Assembly (NCBI GenBank): GCA_038212405.1
Contig: JBBQUN010000123.1
Coordinates: forward strand, 1 to 13,000
Direction of reading: 5' to 3'
Length of the DNA: 13,000 nucleotides
Source: JBBQUN01 sp038212405
Lineage (GTDB): Bacteria; Actinomycetota; Acidimicrobiia; Acidimicrobiales; SZUA-35
The translations under genes were made by a program, and so were the position numbers. Below are positions 6,717 through 13,000 of this stretch, piece by piece. Numbering within the stretch: position 1 is the first letter of the stretch; each line of letters starts with the position of its first letter. The notes beneath the pieces were generated by a model. That model worked only from the letters and a program-made list of their open reading frames with translations. It was not told the origin of the DNA and did not search any database.

Positions 6717-8573
6717 TCAAGCCGGTGCGGCCGATCCGAGGTAGGCCGACTGCACCATCGGGTTCGCTTGGATCTCTTCGGGTGTGCCGACGGCAATGAT
6801 CCGGCCCTGGTCGAGGGCATAGATTCGATCACTGATGCCGGTGATGAAGTTCAGGTCGTGGTCGATCACGAGCACACCGGCACCGATCGTTGCCGCCATG
6901 TGGCGAACCTGTTCGATCATCTCGTCGGATTCGGCATCACTCATGCCGCTGGTTGGTTCATCGAGCAAGAGGAACTGCGGGCTCATGGCCGCGGCTCGAG
7001 CCAGTTCGAGGCGTCGAGAGTTGCCGTAGTCGAGTTCGCTGGCCCGCCGATCACGATGCTCCCAGAGTCCCGCTTCGGCAATGAGGGCATCGACGCCCGG
7101 TCGGACCCGGTCGGCTCGATGGACCTCTGCCACTCGAGCGGCGACCTCGACGTTCTCGCGGACCGTGAGCGACGAGAAGAGGCGCAAGTTTTGGAAGGTG
7201 CGCACGATGCCCGACCGCGCCAGCACATACGGCTCGGCCGAGGTCAAATCTCGATCGTTGATACCGAAGTGTCCCTCGGTTGGCTGGACCATCCCGGTGA
7301 TCACGTTGACGAGGGTGGTCTTGCCAGCTCCGTTCGGTCCGATCAGGCCGACGATCTCGCCGCTCCTAGCGTCGAGACTGGCCGATGTCAGTGCTCGGAA
7401 TCCACCGAAGTCCACCGATAGGTCAGTCGCCTTCAGGGTGCCAGGTTCGATGTTCACTGTTTCGGGAAGCGGCTCGGGGCGAGTGTCGTCGCCACGGCCG
7501 AACCGGCGGAAGAGCCATTGATCGACTTCCCAATCGTCGAGCAATCCCGATGGCCTCAGGATCATGAAGCCCAGCATGGCGAGACCCAAGAAGATGTCGC
7601 TCAATCCTTCACGGAAGACCACATTGGCGATGGTTCCATCGAGGCCCAGCCCAAAGAACTCATACCCGGTGGTGCCGAGACGCCGGGTGATCTCACGTCC
7701 GGCCGTGATGAGCACGACGCCGAGGAGTGAGCCCGAGATTCCCTTGCGGCCGCCGACGATGAGCATCACGAGCGTGAGAAGCGTGTAATCGAAGAAGAAG
7801 AACTTCGGCGTGATGTTGCCGACCGAATAGACCCGCAAGCAGGCAGCAGTTGCAACAATGGCCACCGAGAAGAGTAGTGCGACCATCTGCTGCACTTGCG
7901 GATTGACACCCATGGCCCGAGCAGCCAGATCGTCTTCGCGTGCCGCCTGGGCGAGACGGCCAGACCGCGACTGGGCAAAGAGTCGAGCGAGTACGAGTGC
8001 TCCAAGCAGGACCGCGTAGATCGGCCAGCGGCTCTGGAGCGTGTCACCGATGCTGAAGGACAGACCGGCCCGGTCTCCTCCGGTGAGATCGGTCCAGTTG
8101 ATGGCGAGTTCGTGGGTGACGAAAAGCAGAGCGAGCGTGATGACCGTGGCCGAAACAGCGCCCGACTGGGCCCCGGATCGGGCGAGCCCGAGTCCGATGA
8201 AGACGGCAATGACGACAGCCACACCGACCGCAACGACGGCGGCAAGCAACGGACTGAGCTGTACTTCGTCGAGACCCCATGGTGCGTTGCGGATCACGGT
8301 GCCCTTGCGCGCGGGGTCGATGGCGAGCACGGCGAACGCGTAGCCGGCAATCGCCCCGAAACCGATGTGACCGAACGACAGCACGCCGGTATTGCCGATG
8401 TAGATCTGTAGCCCGACGACCATGACGGCGTCGATGAGCATGGCCGTCACGAGGTTCTCTGCCGAACCTCCGACAGCAGCGGTGTAGAGAAGACCGCCGC
8501 CAACGAGCACCAGAAACTGCAGTAGAGCGCCACTCAGCGGAAAGGCGACATCGCGATCGAACAGCCGGAACAT
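6717..8573 (-). CDS. Fused branched-chain-amino-acid-type ABC importer: LivM permease + LivG ATPase
   Basis: 618-residue membrane protein combining two usually separate subunits of an HAAT-family importer. Residues about 10-340 form the LivM permease: hydrophobic spans including 17-32, 41-60, 108-130, 186-200, 230-245, 264-290 and 325-340, the LSFGHIGFGAIAGY segment (65-78), and the ATPase-coupling AREDDLAARAMGVNP (211-225). After a charged linker (about 345-378), residues 380-618 form the LivG ATPase: Walker A GPNGAGKTT (412-420), Q-loop Gln461, signature LDYGN (514-518, replacing LSxGQ), Walker B LLLDE (535-539) and H-loop His572. The frame is uninterrupted, so this is a true fusion. The ATG lies one base after the LivH stop. 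It imports an amino acid, amide, urea or similar small polar compound together with LivH, LivF and the binding protein. Confidence 0.95.
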   Translation of the reverse strand: MFRLFDRDVAFPLSGALLQFLVLVGGGLLYTAAVGGSAENLVTAMLIDAVMVVGLQIYIGNTGVLSFGHIGFGAIAGYAFAVLAIDPARKGTVIRNAPWGLDEVQLSPLLAAVVAVGVAVVIAVFIGLGLARSGAQSGAVSATVITLALLFVTHELAINWTDLTGGDRAGLSFSIGDTLQSRWPIYAVLLGALVLARLFAQSRSGRLAQAAREDDLAARAMGVNPQVQQMVALLFSVAIVATAACLRVYSVGNITPKFFFFDYTLLTLVMLIVGGRKGISGSLLGVVLITAGREITRRLGTTGYEFFGLGLDGTIANVVFREGLSDIFLGLAMLGFMILRPSGLLDDWEVDQWLFRRFGRGDDTRPEPLPETVNIEPGTLKATDLSVDFGGFRALTSASLDARSGEIVGLIGPNGAGKTTLVNVITGMVQPTEGHFGINDRDLTSAEPYVLARSGIVRTFQNLRLFSSLTVRENVEVAARVAEVHRADRVRPGVDALIAEAGLWEHRDRRASELDYGNSRRLELARAAAMSPQFLLLDEPTSGMSDAESDEMIEQVRHMAATIGAGVLVIDHDLNFITGISDRIYALDQGRIIAVGTPEEIQANPMVQSAYLGSAAPA

Positions 8574-8574
8574 C

Positions 8575-9462
8575 TCAGACCCTCTCGGCGTGGCTGACGG
8601 TGATCAAGCCTTGTGGTCGGAAGATGAACAGAACCGCAATCAAGGCAAAGACGACCCCGTCGGTCAGACTGGCGACGCTGCCGGGGAGGTTCGAGCGAAG
8701 CAACACCTCGGCAAGACCAAGGGCGAAGCCACCGATCACTGCGCCCTTGAGCGACCCGAGTCCACCGATCAGCGCAGCGAGTACGCCCTTGAGCATTGGC
8801 GTCGTACCTGCGCCTGGGCTCGTCGCCCCGGCACGCATCAGCCAGAAGACACCGGCGATGCCGGCGAGCAGTCCAGACAACATGAAGGCGCCACGGATCA
8901 CTCGGTCGGACTTGACCCCCATGAGGCGAGCGGTGTCGAAGTCTTCGGCGGCAGCACGAAGCGCCAAACCGAACATGGTTCGTTGGAGGATGAGCGCCGT
9001 CAGCCCGAGCACGAGGAGGGTCACCAGAATGACGACCATGTCGAAGATTTCGACCGACACCGAGCCGACGCTGAACGTGTTGGCAATCCAACCAGGGCGA
9101 TTGAAGCTCTTCACCGACGCCGATACGTACATCAAGAAGAGCGCCTCGACCACGAAGTGAACGCCAAACGAGGTGAGCAGCAAGGTGAAGTCAGCCGCAC
9201 CGCGAACCCAGCGAAACGCCACTTGTTCGATGATCACCGAAACGATCACGGCACAGATCACCACGGCCGGCGCAATCAGGTACCAGGTGACACCGCTGAT
9301 GAACATCCAGTAGGCGAGATACCCGCTGACCGTGATGAGTTCACCGTGAGCGAAGTTGACGAGGTGCATGACCCCGAAGATGACCGCGATGCCCAGCGCC
9401 AGCAGCGCATAGATACTGCCTCTGCCGAGACCGTCGACGAGGTTCTGGATCAGTTGGTTCAA
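8575..9462 (-). CDS. livH: LivH-type ABC transporter permease
   Basis: 295-residue inner-membrane permease forming the translocation pore with the LivM half of the next gene. Family features: GLGRGSIYALLALGIAVIFG near the N-terminus, MHLVNFAHGE (32-41), GLALRAAAEDFDTARLMGV (cytoplasmic coupling loop, roughly 165-183), GLLAGIAGVFW, and the closing GGLGSLKGAVIGGFALGLAE and FRPQGL motifs, with about eight hydrophobic spans. The start codon is TTG (9460-9462). Only five codons separate it from the in-frame LivF stop, and no ATG or GTG lies between. The next in-frame ATG is codon 32, inside the conserved first helix region, so TTG is the best choice. LivM-LivG starts one base after its stop, indicating translational coupling. 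Confidence 0.93.
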   Translation of the reverse strand: MNQLIQNLVDGLGRGSIYALLALGIAVIFGVMHLVNFAHGELITVSGYLAYWMFISGVTWYLIAPAVVICAVIVSVIIEQVAFRWVRGAADFTLLLTSFGVHFVVEALFLMYVSASVKSFNRPGWIANTFSVGSVSVEIFDMVVILVTLLVLGLTALILQRTMFGLALRAAAEDFDTARLMGVKSDRVIRGAFMLSGLLAGIAGVFWLMRAGATSPGAGTTPMLKGVLAALIGGLGSLKGAVIGGFALGLAEVLLRSNLPGSVASLTDGVVFALIAVLFIFRPQGLITVSHAERV

Positions 9463-9474
9463 GGCAGGCTCGGT

Positions 9475-10176
9475 TCAGTTGCCGACGAAGGTGTCGAAGA
9501 GGTCATCACGAGCAAGGAGGTCGGTACCGGTCCCCTCGGCGACCAGAGCCCCACTTCGCAACACGTAGGCACGATCGGAGACACCGAGCATGCGAGTGGC
9601 GTTCTGCTCGACGACGAGCAGGGTCATTCCCTGTTCCTTCAGCTTGACGATGAGGTCGAAGACCACATCGATGAGGATCGGGGCCAAGCCGAGCGACGGC
9701 TCGTCCATCATCAGCAGCCGAGGTTTCGACATCAGGGCACGGGCGATGGCCAATTGCTGTGCCTCGCCGCCCGAGAGATAGCCAGCCGAGGTCGTCCACT
9801 TGTCTTTCAGGACCGGAAAGAGTTCGACCATCTCGTCCATCATCCCCGTCCGTTCGGCGGCCGGAATGGTGACGCCACCGATTTTCAGGTTCTCCACCAC
9901 GCTCATGTCGGTGAAGATGCGTCGATGCTCGGGAACGAGTGCGACACCGCGACGCAGCATCTGATCCGGACTGGATCCGGTCTCGTCGTCGCCCTCGAAT
10001 CGCACGACACCCGAAGCAGGTTTGAGCAATCCGGCCACGCTGCCGAGCAACGTGGTCTTGCCAGCACCGTTGGGTCCGATGAGGCCAATGACCTCACCAG
10101 ACCCAACGGTCATGCTGACCTCTCGAAGCGCCGAGATCGAGCCGTATCGAGTAGTGAGACTCTCGATCTCGAGCAT
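9475..10176 (-). CDS. livF: LivF-type ABC transporter ATPase
   Basis: 233-residue cytoplasmic ATPase that hydrolyses ATP to power the HAAT importer, working as the partner of the LivG half of the fusion. Motifs: Walker A GPNGAGKTT (34-42), Q-loop region VPEHRRIF (81-88), signature LSGGE (134-138), Walker B LLMMDEPSLGLAP (154-166), and Gln191 in VVEQN where most ABC ATPases have His, as is usual in LivF. The open frame extends to 10584, but the ATG at 10174-10176 is chosen. It gives the normal 233-240 length, begins with the typical LEIESLTTRYG strand, and lies four bases after the binding-protein stop. GGGAG in that gene's last codons acts as ribosome site. Confidence 0.95.
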   Translation of the reverse strand: MLEIESLTTRYGSISALREVSMTVGSGEVIGLIGPNGAGKTTLLGSVAGLLKPASGVVRFEGDDETGSSPDQMLRRGVALVPEHRRIFTDMSVVENLKIGGVTIPAAERTGMMDEMVELFPVLKDKWTTSAGYLSGGEAQQLAIARALMSKPRLLMMDEPSLGLAPILIDVVFDLIVKLKEQGMTLLVVEQNATRMLGVSDRAYVLRSGALVAEGTGTDLLARDDLFDTFVGN

Positions 10177-10180
10177 GTGC

Positions 10181-11470
10181 CTACTCCCAGTTGACGACGA
10201 GCGTGTCAACGCCGTCGACGACTTTGTGGATCGACACCGGCTTGTTCGGAATACCGTTGGTACCGGCGTAGGCCATCGTTCCGGTGAACCCGTCGAAGCC
10301 GGCGATGTTGGCGACTGCTGCACCAATTCCCTCGGGGTCGGTGCAGCCACAGTCGGCGATCCCTTGGAGTCCGAGCAGCAGTGCATCGGCATAGAGGCCT
10401 GCGAACGAGCCTGACTCGATCTGCTTGCCCTCTGCTGCTTCATAGGCCGTGAGCAGTGTGGCAATTCGGCCACCAGGCTCGGCGAAGGCGTGTGTGGTGT
10501 GGAAGATGCCCTGGCTGTCTTCTGGGGCTTCGGCCAGTAGACCGGTGCCTTCGAACGCGTCGGCACCCATGTAGGTGATGCCATCGAGGCCCTGGCCTTC
10601 GAGCTGGTTGCGCAGCGCGGTCACCTGGAAGGCCAACATGGCGGAGTAGAGAATCTCGGTGCCGTCGGCAACTGCGGCGACGGCATTGACCTGTGCCGAG
10701 AAATCGACATCGTCGACCGGTACGTAGGTTTGGTCGATCACGATCTCGCCACCACCGGCGGTGAAGACCTCGGCGAAGATCTCCGGGTTGTAGCCGAAGT
10801 AGGGGCCCGGGCTCGAGAAGGTGATGGCACGAGTGAAGCCCTGGTCGAGCGCGAACTCCGCTGCAGCAGTGGCCTGGGAGGTGTCGTCGAAGCTGACGAG
10901 GAACGAGTTCGCTCCGACATCAGGAAGGCTCGGTTCGGTCGAGGCAGCAAAGAAGACCGGAATCTTGCCGCCGGTCACCTGCAGCACCGGTTGGCCGAAA
11001 TCGGCGAACGGTGGGCCGATCATGAACTGGGCGCCGAAGTCGATGAGGTCCTGGGTGGCTCGTGCGGTGACTTCGGGGTCGCCCTGGATGTCCTGTACCT
11101 GCAGTTCGACGGGCGATCCGTTGAAGCCGCCGGAGCAGTTGATGAGCTCAGCGAGGAACAACGCCGATTCGCTACCGGGAATGTCGGCAAAGCCAGAAAC
11201 TTCGCTGAAGTCCATGGCCAGACCCACCTTGACTGGTTCACCGGTCGGGGCCTCGGCGCAGTTGTCGAGATCGGTAGCCAGGACGGCATCGATGTCGACA
11301 GCCGGAGTGCCAGCCGTTCCACCTTCGGCGCCCTCCTCGCTCGTCGCCTCGCCACCGCTCGTGGACTCGCCACCGGCTGAGGTGTCAGCAGCGTCACTAC
11401 TGCTCGAACCACACGATGCTGCGAGCATCGCGAGGACGGCAAGCAGCGCTGCCAGTCGTTTCGCGTTCAT
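10181..11470 (-). CDS. ABC transporter substrate-binding lipoprotein (HAAT/LivK family)
   Basis: 429-residue extracytoplasmic receptor that captures substrate for the adjoining Liv-type importer. The N-terminus is a lipoprotein signal: basic NAKR, a hydrophobic core, then lipobox LAASC with lipidated Cys20. A Ser/Gly/Glu-rich tether covers about residues 21-60, followed by a type I periplasmic-binding fold of two lobes. The substrate is amino-acid-like by family, but members also bind amides, urea, aromatic acids and short-chain compounds. Paired cysteines (about C72 with C114, and the CGC near the C-terminus) may form disulfides. I chose the ATG at 11468-11470, preceded by AGGGAGAG seven bases upstream, because the signal peptide begins there. 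The open frame to 11596 would add 42 residues that are not signal-like. Confidence 0.93.
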   Translation of the reverse strand: MNAKRLAALLAVLAMLAASCGSSSSDAADTSAGGESTSGGEATSEEGAEGGTAGTPAVDIDAVLATDLDNCAEAPTGEPVKVGLAMDFSEVSGFADIPGSESALFLAELINCSGGFNGSPVELQVQDIQGDPEVTARATQDLIDFGAQFMIGPPFADFGQPVLQVTGGKIPVFFAASTEPSLPDVGANSFLVSFDDTSQATAAAEFALDQGFTRAITFSSPGPYFGYNPEIFAEVFTAGGGEIVIDQTYVPVDDVDFSAQVNAVAAVADGTEILYSAMLAFQVTALRNQLEGQGLDGITYMGADAFEGTGLLAEAPEDSQGIFHTTHAFAEPGGRIATLLTAYEAAEGKQIESGSFAGLYADALLLGLQGIADCGCTDPEGIGAAVANIAGFDGFTGTMAYAGTNGIPNKPVSIHKVVDGVDTLVVNWE

Positions 11471-11613
11471 CAATTTTCTCTCCCTTGGTCGAGCCTTCGA
11501 AGGCTCATGGCGATCGGCGCTCTCGAATGCGTGAGCCCCGAATATCCACGTTGCGGTCACAGAATGCCCCGCAGCGAAATTAAATACAATAGACAAAACG
11601 AAATACTGAGTTT
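11471..11613 (-). promoter_or_regulatory. Leader and probable promoter region of the transporter operon
   Basis: Non-coding region between the P450 hairpin and the binding-protein start. It contains an AT-rich block on the minus strand (TTTTGTCTATTGTATTTAA, around 11580-11598) with a TTTAAT that resembles a -10 box, and a 16-base palindrome nearer the gene. A clear -35 at standard spacing is not seen, so the promoter is assigned by position and composition only. Confidence 0.45.
11491..11506. promoter_or_regulatory. Perfect 16-base palindrome in the transporter leader
   Basis: GAGCCTTCGAAGGCTC is its own reverse complement. It lies 21-36 bases upstream of the binding-protein ATG, just before the ribosome binding site. 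It could be a dimeric repressor site or, in RNA, a six-pair hairpin with a UCGA loop affecting translation initiation. Confidence 0.5.
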
Positions 11614-11643
11614 CGTCGTGCTGTCAGCATCCTGACGACGACG
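11614..11643 (-). terminator. Hairpin after the upstream P450, possible terminator
   Basis: The minus-strand transcript can form an outer stem CGTCGT/ACGACG and an inner stem GTCAG/CTGAC around a four-base loop, with a C/AGC internal loop. It starts about 30 bases past the P450 stop. The following sequence is only moderately T-rich (AAACTCAGTATTTCGTTTTG), so termination efficiency is uncertain. A shorter stem AACGGC/GCCGTT overlaps the stop codon at 11658-11672. Confidence 0.45.
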
Positions 11644-11671
11644 GCTTCTGGCGAAGGAACGGCTCGGCCGT

Positions 11672-12940
11672 TCAGCCCGCGGCACCAGCACGGCTTCGCG
11701 GCACCACCGATACCGGCAAGCGCTTCATGCCGGTGACGAAGTTGGAGCGGAGGTAGGAAACGTCACCCACCTGCTCGACCGACTCGATCCGCTCGAGGAA
11801 TTCCTGCAACGTCACTCGCAGCTCCATACGCGCCAGCCAGGCCCCAAGACAAAGGTGCGGACCACCCCGACCGAAGGCCATGTGATCGTTCGGGTTGCGG
11901 CGAAGGTCGAGTTCGTATGGATTCTCGAACTGTTCCTCGTCGTAGTCGCCCGAAATGAAGTAGGTGACGACTTTGTCACCAGCGGCGATCTTGCGACCAC
12001 GCAACTCGGTATCGACGGTGGCGGTGCGGCGAAAATGCATCGTGACGGTGGTCCAGCGCAGCAGTTCGTCGACCGCCAGGTTCCACTCCTCGGTGGTTGC
12101 GGACTGCAACTGAGTGATCAGGTGCGGCCGATCCATGAGCGCCTTCATGCTCCCCGCGGCGGTGTAACGCGTGGTGTCGTTGCCGGCGGCAACCAACAGG
12201 GTGAAGAAGTTGTTGAATTCGTGTTCGGTCAGTGCCGACCCGTCGGTCGTGGTGGCCAACAGCTGGGTGATGATGTCTTCGGTCGGATCGGTGCGGCGCA
12301 TCGCCGCCTGTTGGCGGGCGTAGTCGAACAGGGCAATACCCGATGGCGACCGGAACGGCATCATGCGGTACTCGTCGGTGTCGGCCTGGTCGACGACGAA
12401 ATCGGTGAACTCGGGATCGGAGTTGCCGAGCAGTGAGTCGCCCAGTTCGACCAGCATGGGGCCGTCTTCGTCGGGTGTGCCCATCAAACGGCCGAGCATG
12501 CGCATCGGCAGTTGTTTGGCGATGTCTTCGACGAAATCGAACGAACCCTTGGCGACGGCGTCCTCGCATACATCGGCCGCCAGCTCACGGATCTGGTCTT
12601 CGTAGGACTCGACCATGCGGCGGGTGAACCCCCGGCTCACGAGGCGCCTCAATCGAGTGTGCGATGGCGGATCATGTTCCATGATCGTGCGCCGAGCCTC
12701 GGTTTCTTCTGCCGTCATCTCTTCGAGCCGGATGCCCTGGGTGGAGGTGAAGGTCTCGTAGTTCCGACTCACGTCGATGATGTCGCGGTATTTGGTGATG
12801 GCCCAGAAGCCGGAGCCATCCTGCTCTTCGATCCAGCTCACCGGGTCATCGGCGCGCAGGCGCTTGAACTCCTCGTGAGGGACACCCTGCAAGTAGGTGT
12901 CGTGCGCGGTCAGGTCGATCGATGTGGCTTCCCCGGGCAT
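11672..12940 (-). CDS. Cytochrome P450 monooxygenase (upstream copy)
   Basis: 422-residue soluble bacterial P450. Motifs: C-helix HTRLRRLVSRGFTRR (94-108), I-helix AGNDTT (252-257, the standard acid-Thr pair), ExxR as E292-R295, and heme loop FGRGGPHLCLG with thiolate Cys364. Heme-loop length and numerous blocks match the operon P450 at 1823-3076, so the two look like members of related CYP families rather than unrelated acquisitions. The strand usually reading ANRD before the heme region is GDYDEEQF (331-338), losing the common Arg. It has its own promoter, no adjacent ferredoxin, and is followed by a hairpin, so it is probably a separate transcript needing a ferredoxin from elsewhere, perhaps the one at 1566-1826. 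The ATG at 12938-12940 is the first of the frame and gives normal length. Substrate not assignable. Confidence 0.95.
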   Translation of the reverse strand: MPGEATSIDLTAHDTYLQGVPHEEFKRLRADDPVSWIEEQDGSGFWAITKYRDIIDVSRNYETFTSTQGIRLEEMTAEETEARRTIMEHDPPSHTRLRRLVSRGFTRRMVESYEDQIRELAADVCEDAVAKGSFDFVEDIAKQLPMRMLGRLMGTPDEDGPMLVELGDSLLGNSDPEFTDFVVDQADTDEYRMMPFRSPSGIALFDYARQQAAMRRTDPTEDIITQLLATTTDGSALTEHEFNNFFTLLVAAGNDTTRYTAAGSMKALMDRPHLITQLQSATTEEWNLAVDELLRWTTVTMHFRRTATVDTELRGRKIAAGDKVVTYFISGDYDEEQFENPYELDLRRNPNDHMAFGRGGPHLCLGAWLARMELRVTLQEFLERIESVEQVGDVSYLRSNFVTGMKRLPVSVVPRSRAGAAG

Positions 12941-12948
12941 GAGCGTGC

Positions 12949-12977
12949 ATGATAGTTTGGACCCAAACGATTGTCGA
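12949..12977 (-). promoter_or_regulatory. Sigma70-type promoter of the upstream P450, likely leaderless transcript
   Basis: On the minus strand, -35 TCGACA (12972-12977) and -10 TATCAT (12949-12954) each match consensus at five of six positions and are exactly 17 bases apart. The P450 ATG follows the -10 by only eight bases, so transcription would begin at or within a base or two of the start codon. This would give a leaderless mRNA, common in actinobacteria, and there is no room for a ribosome binding site. Confidence 0.7.
12955..12968. promoter_or_regulatory. Inverted-repeat operator inside the P450 promoter
   Basis: GTTTGG-AC-CCAAAC is a perfect 6-2-6 inverted repeat filling most of the spacer between the -35 and -10 boxes. 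A protein bound here would block RNA polymerase, so a repressor site is the simplest reading. The protein is unknown; the GntR regulator at 844-1569 is one candidate. Confidence 0.6.
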
Positions 12978-13000
12978 CCCGTCTCGTGTCGACCGTCACA

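Noticed and set aside
8590..10194. 534-codon open frame on the plus strand opposite LivH and LivF
   Set aside because: Its product is rich in Asp, Glu, His and Arg with no family features, as expected from the antisense of membrane and ATPase genes in GC-rich DNA. The minus-strand genes have full motif sets.
10177..10584. 136-residue N-terminal extension of LivF
   Set aside because: It overlaps the binding-protein coding region and is low complexity. The standard LivF N-terminus begins at the ATG 10174-10176.
11375..11410. Ser/Gly/Glu-rich repetitive stretch considered as a DNA repeat
   Set aside because: It is the flexible tether following the lipobox of the binding protein, a usual feature of such lipoproteins.
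11471..11596. 42-residue extension of the binding protein
   Set aside because: It would precede and bury a textbook lipoprotein signal peptide. The ATG at 11468-11470 has a good ribosome site.

Overview
The window is GC-rich, and every gene I can support lies on the minus strand. Overlapping stop/start codons, a likely leaderless promoter, several P450s and a lipoprotein-type solute-binding protein suggest a Gram-positive, high-GC actinobacterium. An Acidimicrobiia-like (Ilumatobacter-type) or mycobacterial-type degrader fits, but this is inference from gene style, not from a marker gene. I see no rRNA, tRNA, insertion sequence, CRISPR array or phage gene.

In transcription order (right to left) there are three blocks. 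(1) A cytochrome P450 (11672-12940) with its own sigma70-like promoter directly upstream. A perfect inverted repeat sits between the -35 and -10 boxes. (2) After a 200-base non-coding gap comes a branched-chain-amino-acid-type (Liv/HAAT) ABC importer: lipoprotein binding protein (10181-11470), LivF ATPase (9475-10176), LivH permease (8575-9462), and a fused LivM permease-LivG ATPase (6717-8573). A strong hairpin terminator follows. (3) A catabolic cluster of eight genes: acyl-CoA dehydrogenase, short zinc alcohol dehydrogenase, glutamine-synthetase-like ligase, second P450, [3Fe-4S]-type ferredoxin, GntR/FadR-type regulator, and a CitE/HpcH-type CoA-ester lyase that runs off the left edge. From the GS-like gene to the lyase, spacings are 1 base or overlaps of 4, 4 and 8 bases, so this part is one tightly coupled operon.

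Working model (inference): the importer brings in a small, probably nitrogen-containing substrate. The GS-like ligase may gamma-glutamylate an amine, the P450/ferredoxin pair oxidises it, the alcohol dehydrogenase oxidises the resulting alcohol, and the acyl-CoA dehydrogenase and CoA-ester lyase process a CoA-bound carbon skeleton. The GntR protein would sense an intermediate. The pairing of a GS-like ligase with a P450 and ferredoxin recalls the cyclic secondary amine (piperidine/pyrrolidine/morpholine) loci of mycobacteria and the gamma-glutamylamide route for isopropylamine, but the actual substrate cannot be read from sequence. No ferredoxin reductase and no CoA ligase are visible in the window.

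There is no gene-free stretch over 300 bases. The longest is 11471-11671, which holds a hairpin, an AT-rich promoter-like segment and a 16-base palindrome.
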